A stretch of 64,000 nt of DNA from an uncultured bacterium. GTDB taxonomy: Bacteria > Cyanobacteriota > Vampirovibrionia > Gastranaerophilales > Gastranaerophilaceae. Position numbers and translations under genes: made by a program. The notes below the pieces were generated by a model. The model did not search any database. It worked only from the letters and a program-made list of their open reading frames with translations, and was not told where the DNA came from. The stretch is taken from positions 76,063 through 140,062 of the forward strand of contig CACWHC010000014.1 in NCBI GenBank assembly GCA_902760645.1, read 5' to 3'. This document shows positions 1 to 9,434 of this stretch, piece after piece (the first letter of the stretch is position 1; the number at the start of each line of letters is the position of its first letter).

Positions 1-51
1 ATTTCGGGCGGGGTGACAAGCCTTTTTTGATAAAAATAATAAAATAAGACA

Positions 52-1638
52 TTACTTCTTAGCTGATTTGTCGGCGAGTTCGCTGTCTACTCGCAAGAAT
101 ACAGGTTTGATTTCTTCTTTTGTTATTAATTTGCCCGGTTTGATTTCGTCTGTTGTAATTTCATCAAGTTTCTTCGTTATGTCGTATGAAAGCTGTTTTG
201 CCATTTCTGTTGCAATGTTCGGACAATAAGGATAAATCAGAGATGATATTACACACATTACTTCTAATACTGTCGTCAAAACCTGACCGCATTCCGTCAT
301 CTTTTCTTCTTTTGCAAGTGTCCAAGGTGCATTATCCGTTACATATTTGTTTGCAGCATCAACAATCGAAATAATTTCCTGTGCAGCTTCCGCTATCTCA
401 AAGTGGTTAAAATGATTTTCTACAACTTTAATTTTGCCGATACTTTCCTTTATCAGACTCAAAGAACCCTCAACTAATTCAGGGTTTTTCGTTACGAAAA
501 ATTCGTCCTTAACTTCACCGTCAAAGTATTTAACAAGCATTGACAATGTTCTGTTCAAAAGATTACCCATTGAATTTGCCAAATGAGCGTTAACTTTTTC
601 CTTGAAATCTTCGTCCGAATAATTTCCGTCACGTCCGCAAGGTGCTGATGTCGCCATATAATATCTGAACGCATCAGGATATTCAAGTTCAAAGTTTTCC
701 AAAACAGATGTCGGTGAAACAACATTACCCAAAGATTTTGACATCTTTGTTTCATCAATCGTAATCCAGCCGTGTGCAAAAATATGTTTTGGCAGCGGTA
801 ATTCCAATGCCATTAAAATTCCTATCCAATATATACTGTGGAATTTTAAAATATCTTTACCGATTACATGAACATCAACAGGCCACAAGCTCTTAAACTG
901 CTCGCTTGAGCCGTCCGGGTCATATCCGATTGCCGTAATATAGTTTGACAAAGCATCAATCCAAACATAAATTGACTGATTCGGATCATCTAAAATATCT
1001 ATACCCCAGCCAACATTTTCTTTAGAACGTGATACCGAAATATCCTGTATGTCTTCTAACTGGTTCAAAACCTCATTTGCTCTGAAGCTCGGAACAATAA
1101 AATCAGGATTTTCTTTTATGTGCTTAATAATGGCATCTTTGTATGCAGAAAGTTTAAAGAAATAATTTTCTTCTCTTACAATATCGGGTTTCTTTTGGTG
1201 ATCGGGACAAAGTCCGTCCTCGGTTAAATCTTTCGGGTTCAAAAAGCATTCACATCCCGAACAATACCAACCTTCATATTCGTGCTTATAAATTGCACCT
1301 TTATCTTTGAGTTTTTGGAAGATTTTTTGGACAATTTTTTCATGGTCTTCGTCTGTGGTACGGATAAATCTGTTATATTTTATATCCAGGGCTTTCCAGG
1401 CATCTTTGAATTTTTGAGCATTTTCATCACACAACTGTTTTGGTGTAATACCTTTTGATGCAGCGGTTTTTTGAATTTTTATACCGTGTTCATCAGTTCC
1501 GGTAAGGAAAAACATATTATCTGTGCGTTGCGAATAATGTCTTGCAATAATATCGGTCAAAATCTTTTCATAAGCATGTCCGATATGCGGTGCTCCGTTA
1601 ACGTAATCTATTGCCGTTGTAATATAAAATTTGTCCAT
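52..1638 (-). CDS. metG: Methionyl-tRNA synthetase
   Basis: Class I aminoacyl-tRNA synthetase that charges tRNA-Met in the cytoplasm. The HIGH-type motif (PHIGH, about residues 17-21) and the KMSKS loop (about residue 297) are both present. A CSGC...CPDH pair near residues 127-146 is the zinc knuckle of the bacterial enzyme. At about 528 residues it lacks the C-terminal tRNA-binding domain found in longer versions. I chose ATG 1638 because GAGGAATGAGAAG lies just upstream of it; the ATG at 1656 has no Shine-Dalgarno. It is read leftwards, and a palindrome plus T-tract sits in its leader. Confident. Confidence 0.97.
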   Translation of the reverse strand: MDKFYITTAIDYVNGAPHIGHAYEKILTDIIARHYSQRTDNMFFLTGTDEHGIKIQKTAASKGITPKQLCDENAQKFKDAWKALDIKYNRFIRTTDEDHEKIVQKIFQKLKDKGAIYKHEYEGWYCSGCECFLNPKDLTEDGLCPDHQKKPDIVREENYFFKLSAYKDAIIKHIKENPDFIVPSFRANEVLNQLEDIQDISVSRSKENVGWGIDILDDPNQSIYVWIDALSNYITAIGYDPDGSSEQFKSLWPVDVHVIGKDILKFHSIYWIGILMALELPLPKHIFAHGWITIDETKMSKSLGNVVSPTSVLENFELEYPDAFRYYMATSAPCGRDGNYSDEDFKEKVNAHLANSMGNLLNRTLSMLVKYFDGEVKDEFFVTKNPELVEGSLSLIKESIGKIKVVENHFNHFEIAEAAQEIISIVDAANKYVTDNAPWTLAKEEKMTECGQVLTTVLEVMCVISSLIYPYCPNIATEMAKQLSYDITKKLDEITTDEIKPGKLITKEEIKPVFLRVDSELADKSAKK

Positions 1639-1681
1639 AATCTTCTCATTCCTCATCCATAATATATAAAAATACTAACAT

Positions 1682-1708
1682 AAAAAAAGCAGGCAGGCTA
1701 GCCTGCCT
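1682..1708 (-). terminator. Palindrome plus T-run upstream of metG
   Basis: An 18-bp perfect palindrome (1691-1708) is followed on the minus strand by GC and seven T, as in a Rho-independent terminator. It lies about 45 bp before metG on the metG-sense strand, with no minus-strand gene upstream. It may be an attenuator in the metG leader. I see no T-box specifier or antiterminator sequence, so the role is open. Confidence 0.5.
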
Positions 1709-1763
1709 TTAAAGATGCTTCGCTCGTAGGACGCAATGATTTGTCGTGATACAAATAAAGGGG

Positions 1764-1815
1764 TTGCGATTATCTGAAAATATGTTATAATGATTATCTG
1801 AAAATATGTTATAAT
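1764..1815 (+). promoter_or_regulatory. Duplicated extended -10 promoter unit before prepilin gene 1
   Basis: A 24-bp unit occurs twice in exact tandem (1768-1791 and 1792-1815). Each copy ends in TGTTATAAT, an extended -10 box. The first copy has a fair -35 (TTGCGA at 1764-1769) 16 bp upstream. The prepilin ATG is at 1851, so either copy could drive it. Copy-number change of this unit would alter promoter strength. Confidence 0.65.
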
Positions 1816-1850
1816 GATAATGTAGATAGAAAACAGCGGAGGATATTGCT

Positions 1851-2940
1851 ATGACAGTATTTCAACCTAGGGGGGGGGGGCAAAACCTCTCGCAGTAAGG
1901 GTTTACAGGCATTCACATTAGCAGAAGGTGCTACGCACGTAGCTCAGTCTGCAAAGCCTCGTCGTGCCGCGTTTACTTTGGCTGAGGTTTTGATAACATT
2001 GGGTATTATCGGAGTTGTCGCGGCGATAACGTTACCTGCATTGATAGAAAATGTTACGGAGAGAAAAAACTCCGAACGTCATGCAAATATAGTGTATAAA
2101 GTTACTCAGGCAATGGATATAATGAAAGCACACGGTGAACTCAGCGGAACATACCCGACAACCGAAGCCTTTGTTGATGAACTGCAAAAGTATTTAAAAA
2201 TTTCAAAACGCTGTGACAGCAACCACATAGCCGACTGTTGGCCGACAGACAAAGTAACAGACGGTGAGGGGAATGAGTTTGAAGTAAGCAAAGCCAAAAC
2301 AGGTAAAAACTTATCTCTGAATACGAATACAAACAATGTAGGTTTAATCTTGGCAGACGGTGCATCAATAATACTGAATTACAACCCTGACGGCGGTAAA
2401 ATAGATGATACTGACCCGTTAGTAGCAGTAAAAAAATCACTACCTGTCGGCGGAGGAAGAAGTAAGGAGTTTGTTTATACATCAAATTCAACGGCATCAA
2501 TAGATTTTGTGACAGATGTAAACGGCTCGGCTCACCCTAACGCAGAAACCTCAAATAACCAATTCCACGATATAAGAAACCTGACTGCCGCAAGATTTAC
2601 AAAAGGTTGTGCCGGCACAGAACTTTCAGGTATAGGCTGTGTAGTAAATGTAGGAACAAGCTATGACCCTGTAAGTGAAGCACCATATACAAGCAACAAC
2701 AATTATTGGGCAGGAGCAAAGAAGAAGTGTGAAAGTTTAGGCATGACTTTACCTGATAAAGAAACGTTAGTAAACATAGCCAACAAAAGAGCAAGCAACC
2801 CTAACCTCCCACAGACAGGCTGGTTCTGGTCTTCCTCAGAGCTCTATACAATCACCGCATGGGGCGTTAGTTTCGATAGTGGGATCGAGTACGGCTACGG
2901 CAAGTACAATCAACTCGGGGTTCTTTGTGTAGGTAATTAG
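1851..2940 (+). CDS. Type IV prepilin-like protein with C-terminal lectin-like domain (G-tract, frame OFF)
   Basis: Likely a surface or secreted pseudopilin-like adhesin. GGAGG lies 8 bp before ATG 1851. Eight codons later comes the 11-G run, and the present frame is off by one; with 10 G the product would be 362 residues. It would carry a basic leader, then AFTLAE twice: a first copy followed by GATHVA and about 20 residues, then the full AFTLAEVLITLGIIGVVAA N-methylation/transmembrane segment. From about residue 270 the protein resembles the DUF1566/C-type-lectin-like fold (LPDKETLVNIA, then GWFWSSSE and AWGVSF). Without the ATG the only in-frame starts lie after the processing site. The last ~32 codons have unusual C-ending codons and look like a DGR variable region. 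An avd-like gene follows. Confidence 0.8.
1870..1880 (+). repeat. 11-G homopolymer tract inside the prepilin leader
   Basis: Eleven G in a row lie 19 bp after the ATG at 1851 in an AT-rich genome. The ATG frame joins the prepilin frame only if the run is 10 G. With 11 G the frame meets TAA soon after the run, and with 12 G it meets TAG about 40 bp later. This is a classic slipped-strand contingency tract, though a homopolymer sequencing error could also explain the frame. Confidence 0.85.
2818..2937 (+). other. Putative DGR variable region (VR)
   Basis: This is the 3' end of prepilin gene 1, from the GWFWSSSE motif to the last codon. Of the 32 codons at 2842-2937, 12 end in C (for example ATC, TAC, GGC, CTC), unlike the AT-ending codons of the rest of the gene. 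That is what results when AAC codons in a template are mutated at A. The frame WSSSE...AW..SF.SG matches the C-type-lectin fold used as a scaffold by known DGR targets. No template repeat was found in the window, so this is inference from codon pattern, fold and the adjacent avd. Confidence 0.6.
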
Positions 2941-2942
2941 GG

Positions 2943-3015
2943 TACTACAAACGTAGTAATGGTCGACGAATTACCTATTAATCAATTCCCCCGACGCTTC
3001 CAGAGCGTCGGGGGG
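2943..3015 (+). repeat. Two hairpins directly after the putative VR
   Basis: A 6-bp hairpin (TACTAC/GTAGTA, 4-nt loop, 2943-2958) begins 3 bp after the stop codon. It is followed by a GC-rich 11-bp perfect hairpin (2988-2998 with 3004-3014, 5-nt loop). Neither has a T-run, so a plain terminator is unlikely. DGR targets commonly have a hairpin or cruciform just after the VR that aids retrohoming. The same structures could instead stabilise the mRNA. Confidence 0.6.
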
Positions 3016-3043
3016 CGGCGAATGCCAAAAGAGAGAGAAAATT

Positions 3044-3415
3044 ATGGCACAATATGACACTTTACCAATATACAAGGCGACGTATGATTTTTTGTTAAGA
3101 GTTATGCATGCGATTTCGCATTTTCCTCGTGAATATAAGTATTCACTTGGAGAGCGTATTCAAAACGAAAGTATTGAACTTGTAATTATGATTTATAAGG
3201 TAAATGTTACGAAATCTAAAGTAGAATACCTTAAAAAAATGGAAGAGCAAATTCAATTAATATATTTGTTATTGAGAATTTCGCATGATATGAAACTTAT
3301 GCCTACAGAAAAATTTGCGGGAATTGTAGAAATGGTAGACGGTGTCGCAACACAAGCGAAAGGATGGTTAAGAGCAAACGAGAAAATGCGAGAGCCTGTT
3401 AATGCTATGGCTTAA
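3044..3415 (+). CDS. avd: Avd-like four-helix bundle protein (DGR accessory variability determinant)
   Basis: A 123-residue all-helical protein. It has the family pattern YKATYDFLLRV...FPREYKYSLGERIQNE...IMIYKVN...EQIQLIYLLLRISHDMKLM. This fits the Avd/S23-like four-helix bundle proteins that bind the DGR reverse transcriptase and template RNA; bAvd has about the same length. GAGAGAGAAA precedes the ATG. It lies 103 bp after the prepilin gene with the putative VR, the order VR-avd seen in DGRs. Here no template repeat or reverse transcriptase follows: the next gene is rpoD on the other strand. Stand-alone four-helix proteins of this family also exist, so function rests on context. Confidence 0.8.
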   Translation: MAQYDTLPIYKATYDFLLRVMHAISHFPREYKYSLGERIQNESIELVIMIYKVNVTKSKVEYLKKMEEQIQLIYLLLRISHDMKLMPTEKFAGIVEMVDGVATQAKGWLRANEKMREPVNAMA

Positions 3416-3631
3416 CAGGGAGTGTGTTTTTTCATTACGTGGAAGTCGGTATTCCCTTGAGGAAAACCAAAGTTGAGATAATATCTATGTTGTGATAAAT
3501 CGAAGTTGTTATATTTGTTATATAAATGTTTGCGTAGCAACGCCAACCTGCCATGACGACTTGCTTCCCTTCGAAATCAAAGATTTTTATCACAATGCAA
3601 AGGGTGGACAAAAACACCACCGAAAAACGCA

Positions 3632-3665
3632 TAAAAAAACCGGTTTTTAAAACCGGCTTTTTTTA
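3632..3665. terminator. Bidirectional terminator between avd and rpoD
   Basis: An A-run, a CCGG-containing stem (ccggtttt/aaaaccgg) and a T-run form a symmetric Rho-independent terminator usable from both strands. The 216 bp between avd and this site hold only weak open frames on the minus strand. I looked there for a template repeat matching 2818-2937 and saw none. Confidence 0.85.
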
Positions 3666-3668
3666 GAA

Positions 3669-4766
3669 TTATGATTCAACGTATTCTCTAAGACGTTTAC
3701 TTCTGTTCGGGTGACGAAGTTTTCTTAAAGCTTTAGCCTCAATTTGTCTGATACGTTCACGGGTAACACCGAACAACTGACCTACTTCTTCAAGTGTTCT
3801 CTGGCGGCCGTCATCCATACCGAAACGTAATCTCAATACGTCACGTTCCCTTGGAGATAAAGTACAAAGAACTTCTGCAAGGTCTTCTCTTAAAAGTTCC
3901 GATGCTACCGTCTTAATCGGAGCGTCAGCTTCTTTATCTTCAATAAAATCACCTAATCTTGAATCTTCTTCTTTACCGATTGGAGTTTCAAGTGATAAAG
4001 GTTCTTGTGCAATCTTAATTATTTCACGAAGTTTTGGAATAGAAACATTCATTTCAATTGCCAATTCATCTTCGGTCGGTTTTCTTGAAAGTTCCTGAGC
4101 TAATCTTCTCGTAACTTTCTTCAATTTATTAATAGTTTCAACCATGTGAACCGGAATACGAATAGTTCTTGCCTGATCGGCAATTGCTCTTGTAATTGCC
4201 TGTCTAATCCACCAAGTTGCATAAGTTGAGAATTTGAAACCTCTTTCGTGGTCGAATTTTTCTGCTGCACGGATTAAACCTAAATTACCTTCCTGAATTA
4301 AGTCTAAGAACAACATTCCGCGACCTACATATTTTTTGGCAATACTTACAACCAAACGTAAATTCGCCTGAACTAATTTTCTTTTTGCTATAGCACCCGG
4401 TGTACCGCCTTCAAGAATTTTTCTTGCAAGTTCTATTTCTTCATTTGCAGAAAGAAGTTTAATTCTTCCGATTTCTCTCAGGTAAAGTCTGACAGGGTCA
4501 TCTACAGCTACACCTTTTGGAACTTCAATATCATTAGTTTCTTCATCATGACTACCCATCATATAGATATCATCGATATTCATTTTTTGTTCCATTTTTT
4601 CGGTAACAATATCTTCAATGTTATCGGTGCTTATGTCCATATTCATATAATTAACGTCATTTGCGTCAATATCAAGATTTTCGTCCTCGCTTAATTCGTT
4701 TAAGTTAAGATTCTCATCATCCAAAACACTTACTACTGAGGAGTTAGGTTGTCTTTTTTTAGTCAT
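3669..4766 (-). CDS. rpoD: RNA polymerase primary sigma factor (sigma-70/SigA)
   Basis: Housekeeping sigma factor that directs RNA polymerase to -35/-10 promoters. Of 365 residues, the first ~80 are acidic and variable. Then come region 1.2 ([12 protein letters not shown]), regions 2.3-2.4 with [13 protein letters not shown] and RTIRIPVH near 185-205, region 3, and region 4.2 with [28 protein letters not shown] at the C-terminus. Its ATG lies inside the 3' end of dnaG (8-bp overlap), so the two are translationally coupled as dnaG-rpoD, part of the classic macromolecular-synthesis operon. It ends at a strong bidirectional terminator. Confidence 0.97.
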   Translation of the reverse strand: MTKKRQPNSSVVSVLDDENLNLNELSEDENLDIDANDVNYMNMDISTDNIEDIVTEKMEQKMNIDDIYMMGSHDEETNDIEVPKGVAVDDPVRLYLREIGRIKLLSANEEIELARKILEGGTPGAIAKRKLVQANLRLVVSIAKKYVGRGMLFLDLIQEGNLGLIRAAEKFDHERGFKFSTYATWWIRQAITRAIADQARTIRIPVHMVETINKLKKVTRRLAQELSRKPTEDELAIEMNVSIPKLREIIKIAQEPLSLETPIGKEEDSRLGDFIEDKEADAPIKTVASELLREDLAEVLCTLSPRERDVLRLRFGMDDGRQRTLEEVGQLFGVTRERIRQIEAKALRKLRHPNRSKRLREYVES

Positions 4767-6666
4767 TCATTTTCTCCGATTTTATTCTGTTATTAATTTT
4801 ATCTCTTAATTGCATTTGAATTTTAAGGGCTTCAGTATCATCTTCATCTGCATTTTTGTATAAGTTTCGCATCTTCTCTTTTTCATCTTCCCACCTGCAT
4901 CGTTGAATTCTTCTGATATTTTCTTCAATCACACTTTGGAAATCTTCAGGCGAAAGATTTGTAAACGTTTCAGCTATATTTATCAAATCCGTCAAAACCT
5001 GCTGTATTTCAGGATTTTCAATATATGCTGTGTACAATTGTTCAATTAATTCCTTTACATTATTTACGGTATATATTAATTTGTCAATTGTAGATTTTAC
5101 ATTTATTAACGTTTCATTTGAAAAGTACGAATTATCAATCATTTCATTTATTTGGGCAAATGAGAAATGACTGTCGGGTACAAAAAAAACACTCAATAAA
5201 TTTTTTTGCGTTTTTTCTAAAATTGATACATTTTTTGTTACAATTTGTTTAGCTTCATTATCTTCTATTTGCTGAGAACTGTTGAAGCGAGCTATTTTCC
5301 GAACCTCCGCTTCCAATGATTTTTCATTAATACCAATAGCATCCGCAACCATTTTTACATATTCGGAACGTATTATTTCATTATTGATTTCCAATAGTAC
5401 GGGAATAATGTTTTTTACATATTGTGCTTTTTCCTGCGGAGTTTTATATTCTTTTTTATGTTTTAAGAAGCTGTTTATCTGAAAATCAATAAGTAACGGT
5501 GCATTAGAAACAATTTGTCTAAAGGTTTCAGCACCTACGGTTCTTATAAATTCGTCCGGATCTTTTCCTTCAGGTGGTGAAATTACTCTGATTTCGCAGG
5601 AATATTTGTCATCTGACGTAGAAATATAGCTTTCATCAAATTGTTTGATATTTCCTAATCCTGAAAATGCTTCTCTGATAATTGTTGCACCTCTGTCCGT
5701 AGCTTTTTGTCCTGCTGAATCAGTATCAAAAGACAAATAAATTCTTCTTGATTTTGTATAGCGTGATAAAAGTTTAATATGGTCTGAAGTTAATGCTGTT
5801 CCGCAAACTCCGACAACATTTTCAACTCCGTGTGCCTGAGCTGAAATTACATCAAAATAACCTTCCATCAGAATTACGCCGTCTTCAGCTTTTATGGCAT
5901 CTTTTGCCGTATACAAACCGTACAACAATCTGCTTTTATTATAAATCAGAGAATCTGCCGAATTTAAGTACTTAGGACTCTGTTCCGGGGATAATGCTCT
6001 GGCTCCAAAAGCTACAAATTCTCCGTTTTCATTTTGTATAGGAATAATAATACGGCCTCTGAAGCGGTCAATATATCCTTTTTTCTCTTTGGTTTTTAAT
6101 ATAAGACCTGCTTTTTCAAGAACTTCATTCGAAAAATCCTTTTTTAAAACGTCATACAAGGTAGTAAAATTTTTAGGAGCAAGCCCAAGCATGAATTTGT
6201 CAATAATTTCTCTTGAAATAGAACGGTCTGTAAGATAATCCGTTGCTTCTTTAATTTCCTGAGATTTATGATTTACAAGTAAATCGTGGTAGAATATTGC
6301 AGCCTTTTCACAAGCCAGCATCATTTGTTCTTTTAAATCTTTTATTCCGGCATCTTTTTTGAATGTAACCGGCATGTCTATGCCGTATTTTTGTGCAAGG
6401 TCTTTTATTACATCCATAAATTCCATATTTTTGGTTTTCATAATAAAAGACAGTGCATCACCACCTTCTCCGCAGCCAAAGCATTTATAAATACCTAATT
6501 GCGGATTTACGGAAAATGACGGTGTTTTTTCTTTGTGAAAAGGACATAAACCCCAGTAATGATTTCCGTTTTTCTTTAATATAACCTGTTCGGATACTAC
6601 TTCAACAATATCAAGCCGGGATTTTATTTCAGATACTACTTCTTCCAGTGTCTTAACCATATTCAC
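4759..6666 (-). CDS. dnaG: DNA primase
   Basis: Synthesises RNA primers at the replication fork. It has an N-terminal zinc-binding domain (CPFH near residue 42, CFGC near 63), the catalytic core with RGRIIIPI and ARAL, a TOPRIM domain (EGYFDVI, then [11 protein letters not shown]), and a variable C-terminal helicase-interaction domain. At 635 residues the length is typical. A second ATG two codons downstream (6660) is an equally good start, as the Shine-Dalgarno is weak. It is divergently transcribed from the 6837 gene and overlaps rpoD downstream. Confidence 0.96.
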   Translation of the reverse strand: MNMVKTLEEVVSEIKSRLDIVEVVSEQVILKKNGNHYWGLCPFHKEKTPSFSVNPQLGIYKCFGCGEGGDALSFIMKTKNMEFMDVIKDLAQKYGIDMPVTFKKDAGIKDLKEQMMLACEKAAIFYHDLLVNHKSQEIKEATDYLTDRSISREIIDKFMLGLAPKNFTTLYDVLKKDFSNEVLEKAGLILKTKEKKGYIDRFRGRIIIPIQNENGEFVAFGARALSPEQSPKYLNSADSLIYNKSRLLYGLYTAKDAIKAEDGVILMEGYFDVISAQAHGVENVVGVCGTALTSDHIKLLSRYTKSRRIYLSFDTDSAGQKATDRGATIIREAFSGLGNIKQFDESYISTSDDKYSCEIRVISPPEGKDPDEFIRTVGAETFRQIVSNAPLLIDFQINSFLKHKKEYKTPQEKAQYVKNIIPVLLEINNEIIRSEYVKMVADAIGINEKSLEAEVRKIARFNSSQQIEDNEAKQIVTKNVSILEKTQKNLLSVFFVPDSHFSFAQINEMIDNSYFSNETLINVKSTIDKLIYTVNNVKELIEQLYTAYIENPEIQQVLTDLINIAETFTNLSPEDFQSVIEENIRRIQRCRWEDEKEKMRNLYKNADEDDTEALKIQMQLRDKINNRIKSEKMND

Positions 6667-6836
6667 ATTCTATCATTAATAAAATTTATTATCAAAATTT
6701 TTAACTAAATATTTTGATTGATTTTTTGTGTATTCTTAAAATTTTGTAATATTTTTAAAGTTAATATAATTATTTTCCGTTACTGTTTTTCGTATACTAT
6801 ACATTTAAATAAAGTTTAAACATGTAAGAGCAAAAT

Positions 6837-9425
6837 ATGGTTTTTGAAATTAACAACAAACAAAACATTTCACAAGTAGCACAAACTGCTTCCTCCGGTG
6901 GGGTAACAAGCAGTAGTGCAAATAATACCCCAAAAACTATTTTTGATTCAAAAACGAATACTGCCCAATCATCTAATGGTACTCAGACGGTACCGGATAG
7001 TAATGAGATTAAAAATGGTACAAAAGATTTTGATGAACTTGTTGATAAACTAAAAATTCCGGAAACTGATACAAAATTAGACCCAAGTAAAATTAAATCA
7101 ATACATACTGATGAAAATAATAATATTGTAGTCAAATATACATCCGATGACGGTTCGGAAGTACAGTATACATTTTCTCAAAAACCTGATTCTGCCGTGA
7201 AAACGGAATCGGGTCAAAAACCGAGTGCAGAATATAAACCTATTGAAAAACGCACTACAAAAGAAGGTATTGAAGAAATTACAAAATATAATGATGACAA
7301 TTCAAAAGTCGTTACAAAAGGTGCTCGTTCAACGACTTTTGACAGTAATAACAGAATTACAAATGTAAAAACCGATAAGAGTTTCGGAATTTCTACGGAA
7401 ACATCGTACGAGTATTCGGGCAACTCAAATGTTCCGACAAAACAAATTATCACGGGTGTTAATGGTCAAAAAACAGAAATAACTCAGAATATTAAAAATC
7501 CAAACGAAAAGAAAGATGAAAAACCTGTACCAGACACGAATATACAAAATGATAACAATAAAAAAGATAGTGCAGAACAACATTTATATCCTAAACCAAA
7601 CGAAAATTTCCAACAGACAGCAGAAAGACTTGGTTTAAAAGAAGGTACTAAAGAATATGAAGCTTTTAAAAAAGCTAATCCTGATGCCTTAGCCGAAAAT
7701 CAGTTTCCACAAGGGCAAAAAATTAATATTCCGGATGAATTAAAGGATAAAATTAAAGTTGACGACGGCAAAACAGAACAAAGTAAGCCGAATGAAAGTA
7801 CAGATTCATCTGAAAAATCAGATTCTAAGGATGCAAACAAGCCTGCAGAGCATTCTGAAAAGGTGGTATCTGATAAAACGGTATCAGAAAAACCTGAACA
7901 GCCATCTGAGAAAGAACATACTGTTTCACAAAAACCATCTCAGACAGAAGCTTCTCAGTCTGCTGTTACTTCTGATGCAGCCACAGAAAAACCTGCACAG
8001 ACAAAATCTTCTCAAGTTCCACAACAGGCAAATCAGTCTGAAGCAGAGCATACCCAGACAGAAGTTTCCCAACCTGTTTTATTTTCCGAACCAAAAACCG
8101 AACCTGCACAATTACAAAAATCTCAGACTGCACCACAATTAAGTTCATTTGCTCAGGAGCCTGCAATTTCTGAAATACCTCAGCCTGCACCTGCTTCTGC
8201 AGAAGATAAACCTGTTTTAAAACCTGAAGGTCAGGATAATATACAAAATGTTTTACCGCAGGGTAATGAACCTGTTAAACAGCCTGAATACAATAGTGAA
8301 GTATCTCCGAATTTCAATGCAAATGATAGTGAAGTAGATTTTGCAGGTAATTCAGGACAGGAAAGTGTATCTGAAAAGACTAATAATCAAACATTGAATA
8401 GTACTCATAGTTTACCGGATTCTGTAATCAAAAAACCTGCGGATGCGGTAGAAAATAAATCCGAACAGGAACAAACCCCTGATATTGCAAATATTGCAGC
8501 TGCAAATCAGCCTGTTAAAACAGAAAATGACGTGCAACAGGAAATTCAGACTAATCCGTTAGCAAATAATAATAATCCTCAGCCTGCAACTCAGATTTTA
8601 AATAGCGATTCATCACCGGTTTCAGATTTTAAAGCAAAAGTAAGTACCAACTTTGCAGATAGTCCTGTATCTCCTGATAAAACAGCAGTTCAAAGCGGTC
8701 AGGCTGCTCAGGTGCATGTAAGTCAACGTACAAATAACACAACTCCGCAAAGTCAAACCTCCAGAAGTGATACTACAAGAAAATTATCAAAACCATCTTC
8801 ACAATCTGTAGATGCTGACAATAGTTTTATTGACGATATTGAAGGTCTGAATCCGAATTCAGCAGTTCCAAGAGTTGAAAGTGTTGCCGAAGTTCGTTCA
8901 GGATATGTCGGACAAAAAGCAGACAACAAATCTTCCGTTAAAACCGAATCGGATACAGCATCTGTTCAAAAGAGTTCTTCTTTAAATGTAAAACCTGATA
9001 CAATACAAGCAGCATCTGTTACAGAAAATAATGTTTCTGCAAGGAAAATTGAACAACAACCTTTGTCTGATAAATCCGAAAATATTCAAAATAACGATAC
9101 AAAAAAAGAAGAAAAAATAATTCAGCATAAAAAAGCAGAAAGTGAAGCTGTACAACAATTTGAAAATTTAGTTACTGAAGATATACAAAACAAAACGGTT
9201 ACACAATCAAAATCAGCATTAACTCAAAACCAAATGAGTTCTAAGATAACAGTAAATATTGCTCAGTCTACTAAAGGTGTTGTTGGTTCGGTTCAAACAG
9301 TAAATCCTCCGAATAACAGCAGTAACACCGGTTCTGATAGTGGTTCAGGGAGCGGTAACGGCTCAAATCATGGTTCAAAAAATACAACATCAGAGCAAAA
9401 AAATTCTGAAGCGGAAGATGTATAA
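6837..9425 (+). CDS. Large low-complexity Ser/Gln/Pro/Lys-rich protein with LysM-like segment
   Basis: An 862-residue protein I cannot assign to a named family. The N-terminus has no clear signal peptide. Residues ~60-200 look folded (repeated K(Y/S)-type beta strands such as VVKYTSDDGSEVQYTF). Residues ~248-300 read like a LysM-type motif (YPKPNENFQQTAERLGL...NPDAL...FPQGQKINIP), which would bind peptidoglycan-type glycans. The remaining ~550 residues are disordered, with many EKP, SQ and QPA repeats, ending in a Gly/Ser/Asn-rich tail. The composition suggests a long spacer or stalk. A moderate Shine-Dalgarno (AAGAG) precedes ATG 6837. Its function is unknown. Confidence 0.75.
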   Translation: MVFEINNKQNISQVAQTASSGGVTSSSANNTPKTIFDSKTNTAQSSNGTQTVPDSNEIKNGTKDFDELVDKLKIPETDTKLDPSKIKSIHTDENNNIVVKYTSDDGSEVQYTFSQKPDSAVKTESGQKPSAEYKPIEKRTTKEGIEEITKYNDDNSKVVTKGARSTTFDSNNRITNVKTDKSFGISTETSYEYSGNSNVPTKQIITGVNGQKTEITQNIKNPNEKKDEKPVPDTNIQNDNNKKDSAEQHLYPKPNENFQQTAERLGLKEGTKEYEAFKKANPDALAENQFPQGQKINIPDELKDKIKVDDGKTEQSKPNESTDSSEKSDSKDANKPAEHSEKVVSDKTVSEKPEQPSEKEHTVSQKPSQTEASQSAVTSDAATEKPAQTKSSQVPQQANQSEAEHTQTEVSQPVLFSEPKTEPAQLQKSQTAPQLSSFAQEPAISEIPQPAPASAEDKPVLKPEGQDNIQNVLPQGNEPVKQPEYNSEVSPNFNANDSEVDFAGNSGQESVSEKTNNQTLNSTHSLPDSVIKKPADAVENKSEQEQTPDIANIAAANQPVKTENDVQQEIQTNPLANNNNPQPATQILNSDSSPVSDFKAKVSTNFADSPVSPDKTAVQSGQAAQVHVSQRTNNTTPQSQTSRSDTTRKLSKPSSQSVDADNSFIDDIEGLNPNSAVPRVESVAEVRSGYVGQKADNKSSVKTESDTASVQKSSSLNVKPDTIQAASVTENNVSARKIEQQPLSDKSENIQNNDTKKEEKIIQHKKAESEAVQQFENLVTEDIQNKTVTQSKSALTQNQMSSKITVNIAQSTKGVVGSVQTVNPPNNSSNTGSDSGSGSGNGSNHGSKNTTSEQKNSEAEDV

Positions 9426-9434
9426 TAAGTAACT

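Noticed and set aside
1682..1850. T-box riboswitch in the metG leader
   Set aside because: No T-box antiterminator sequence or specifier loop seen; only a palindrome with T-run.
3435..3632. Minus-strand open frame and possible DGR template repeat after avd
   Set aside because: I compared it with 2818-2937 on both strands and found no alignment that differs only at A; the frame has no ribosome site and no family resemblance.
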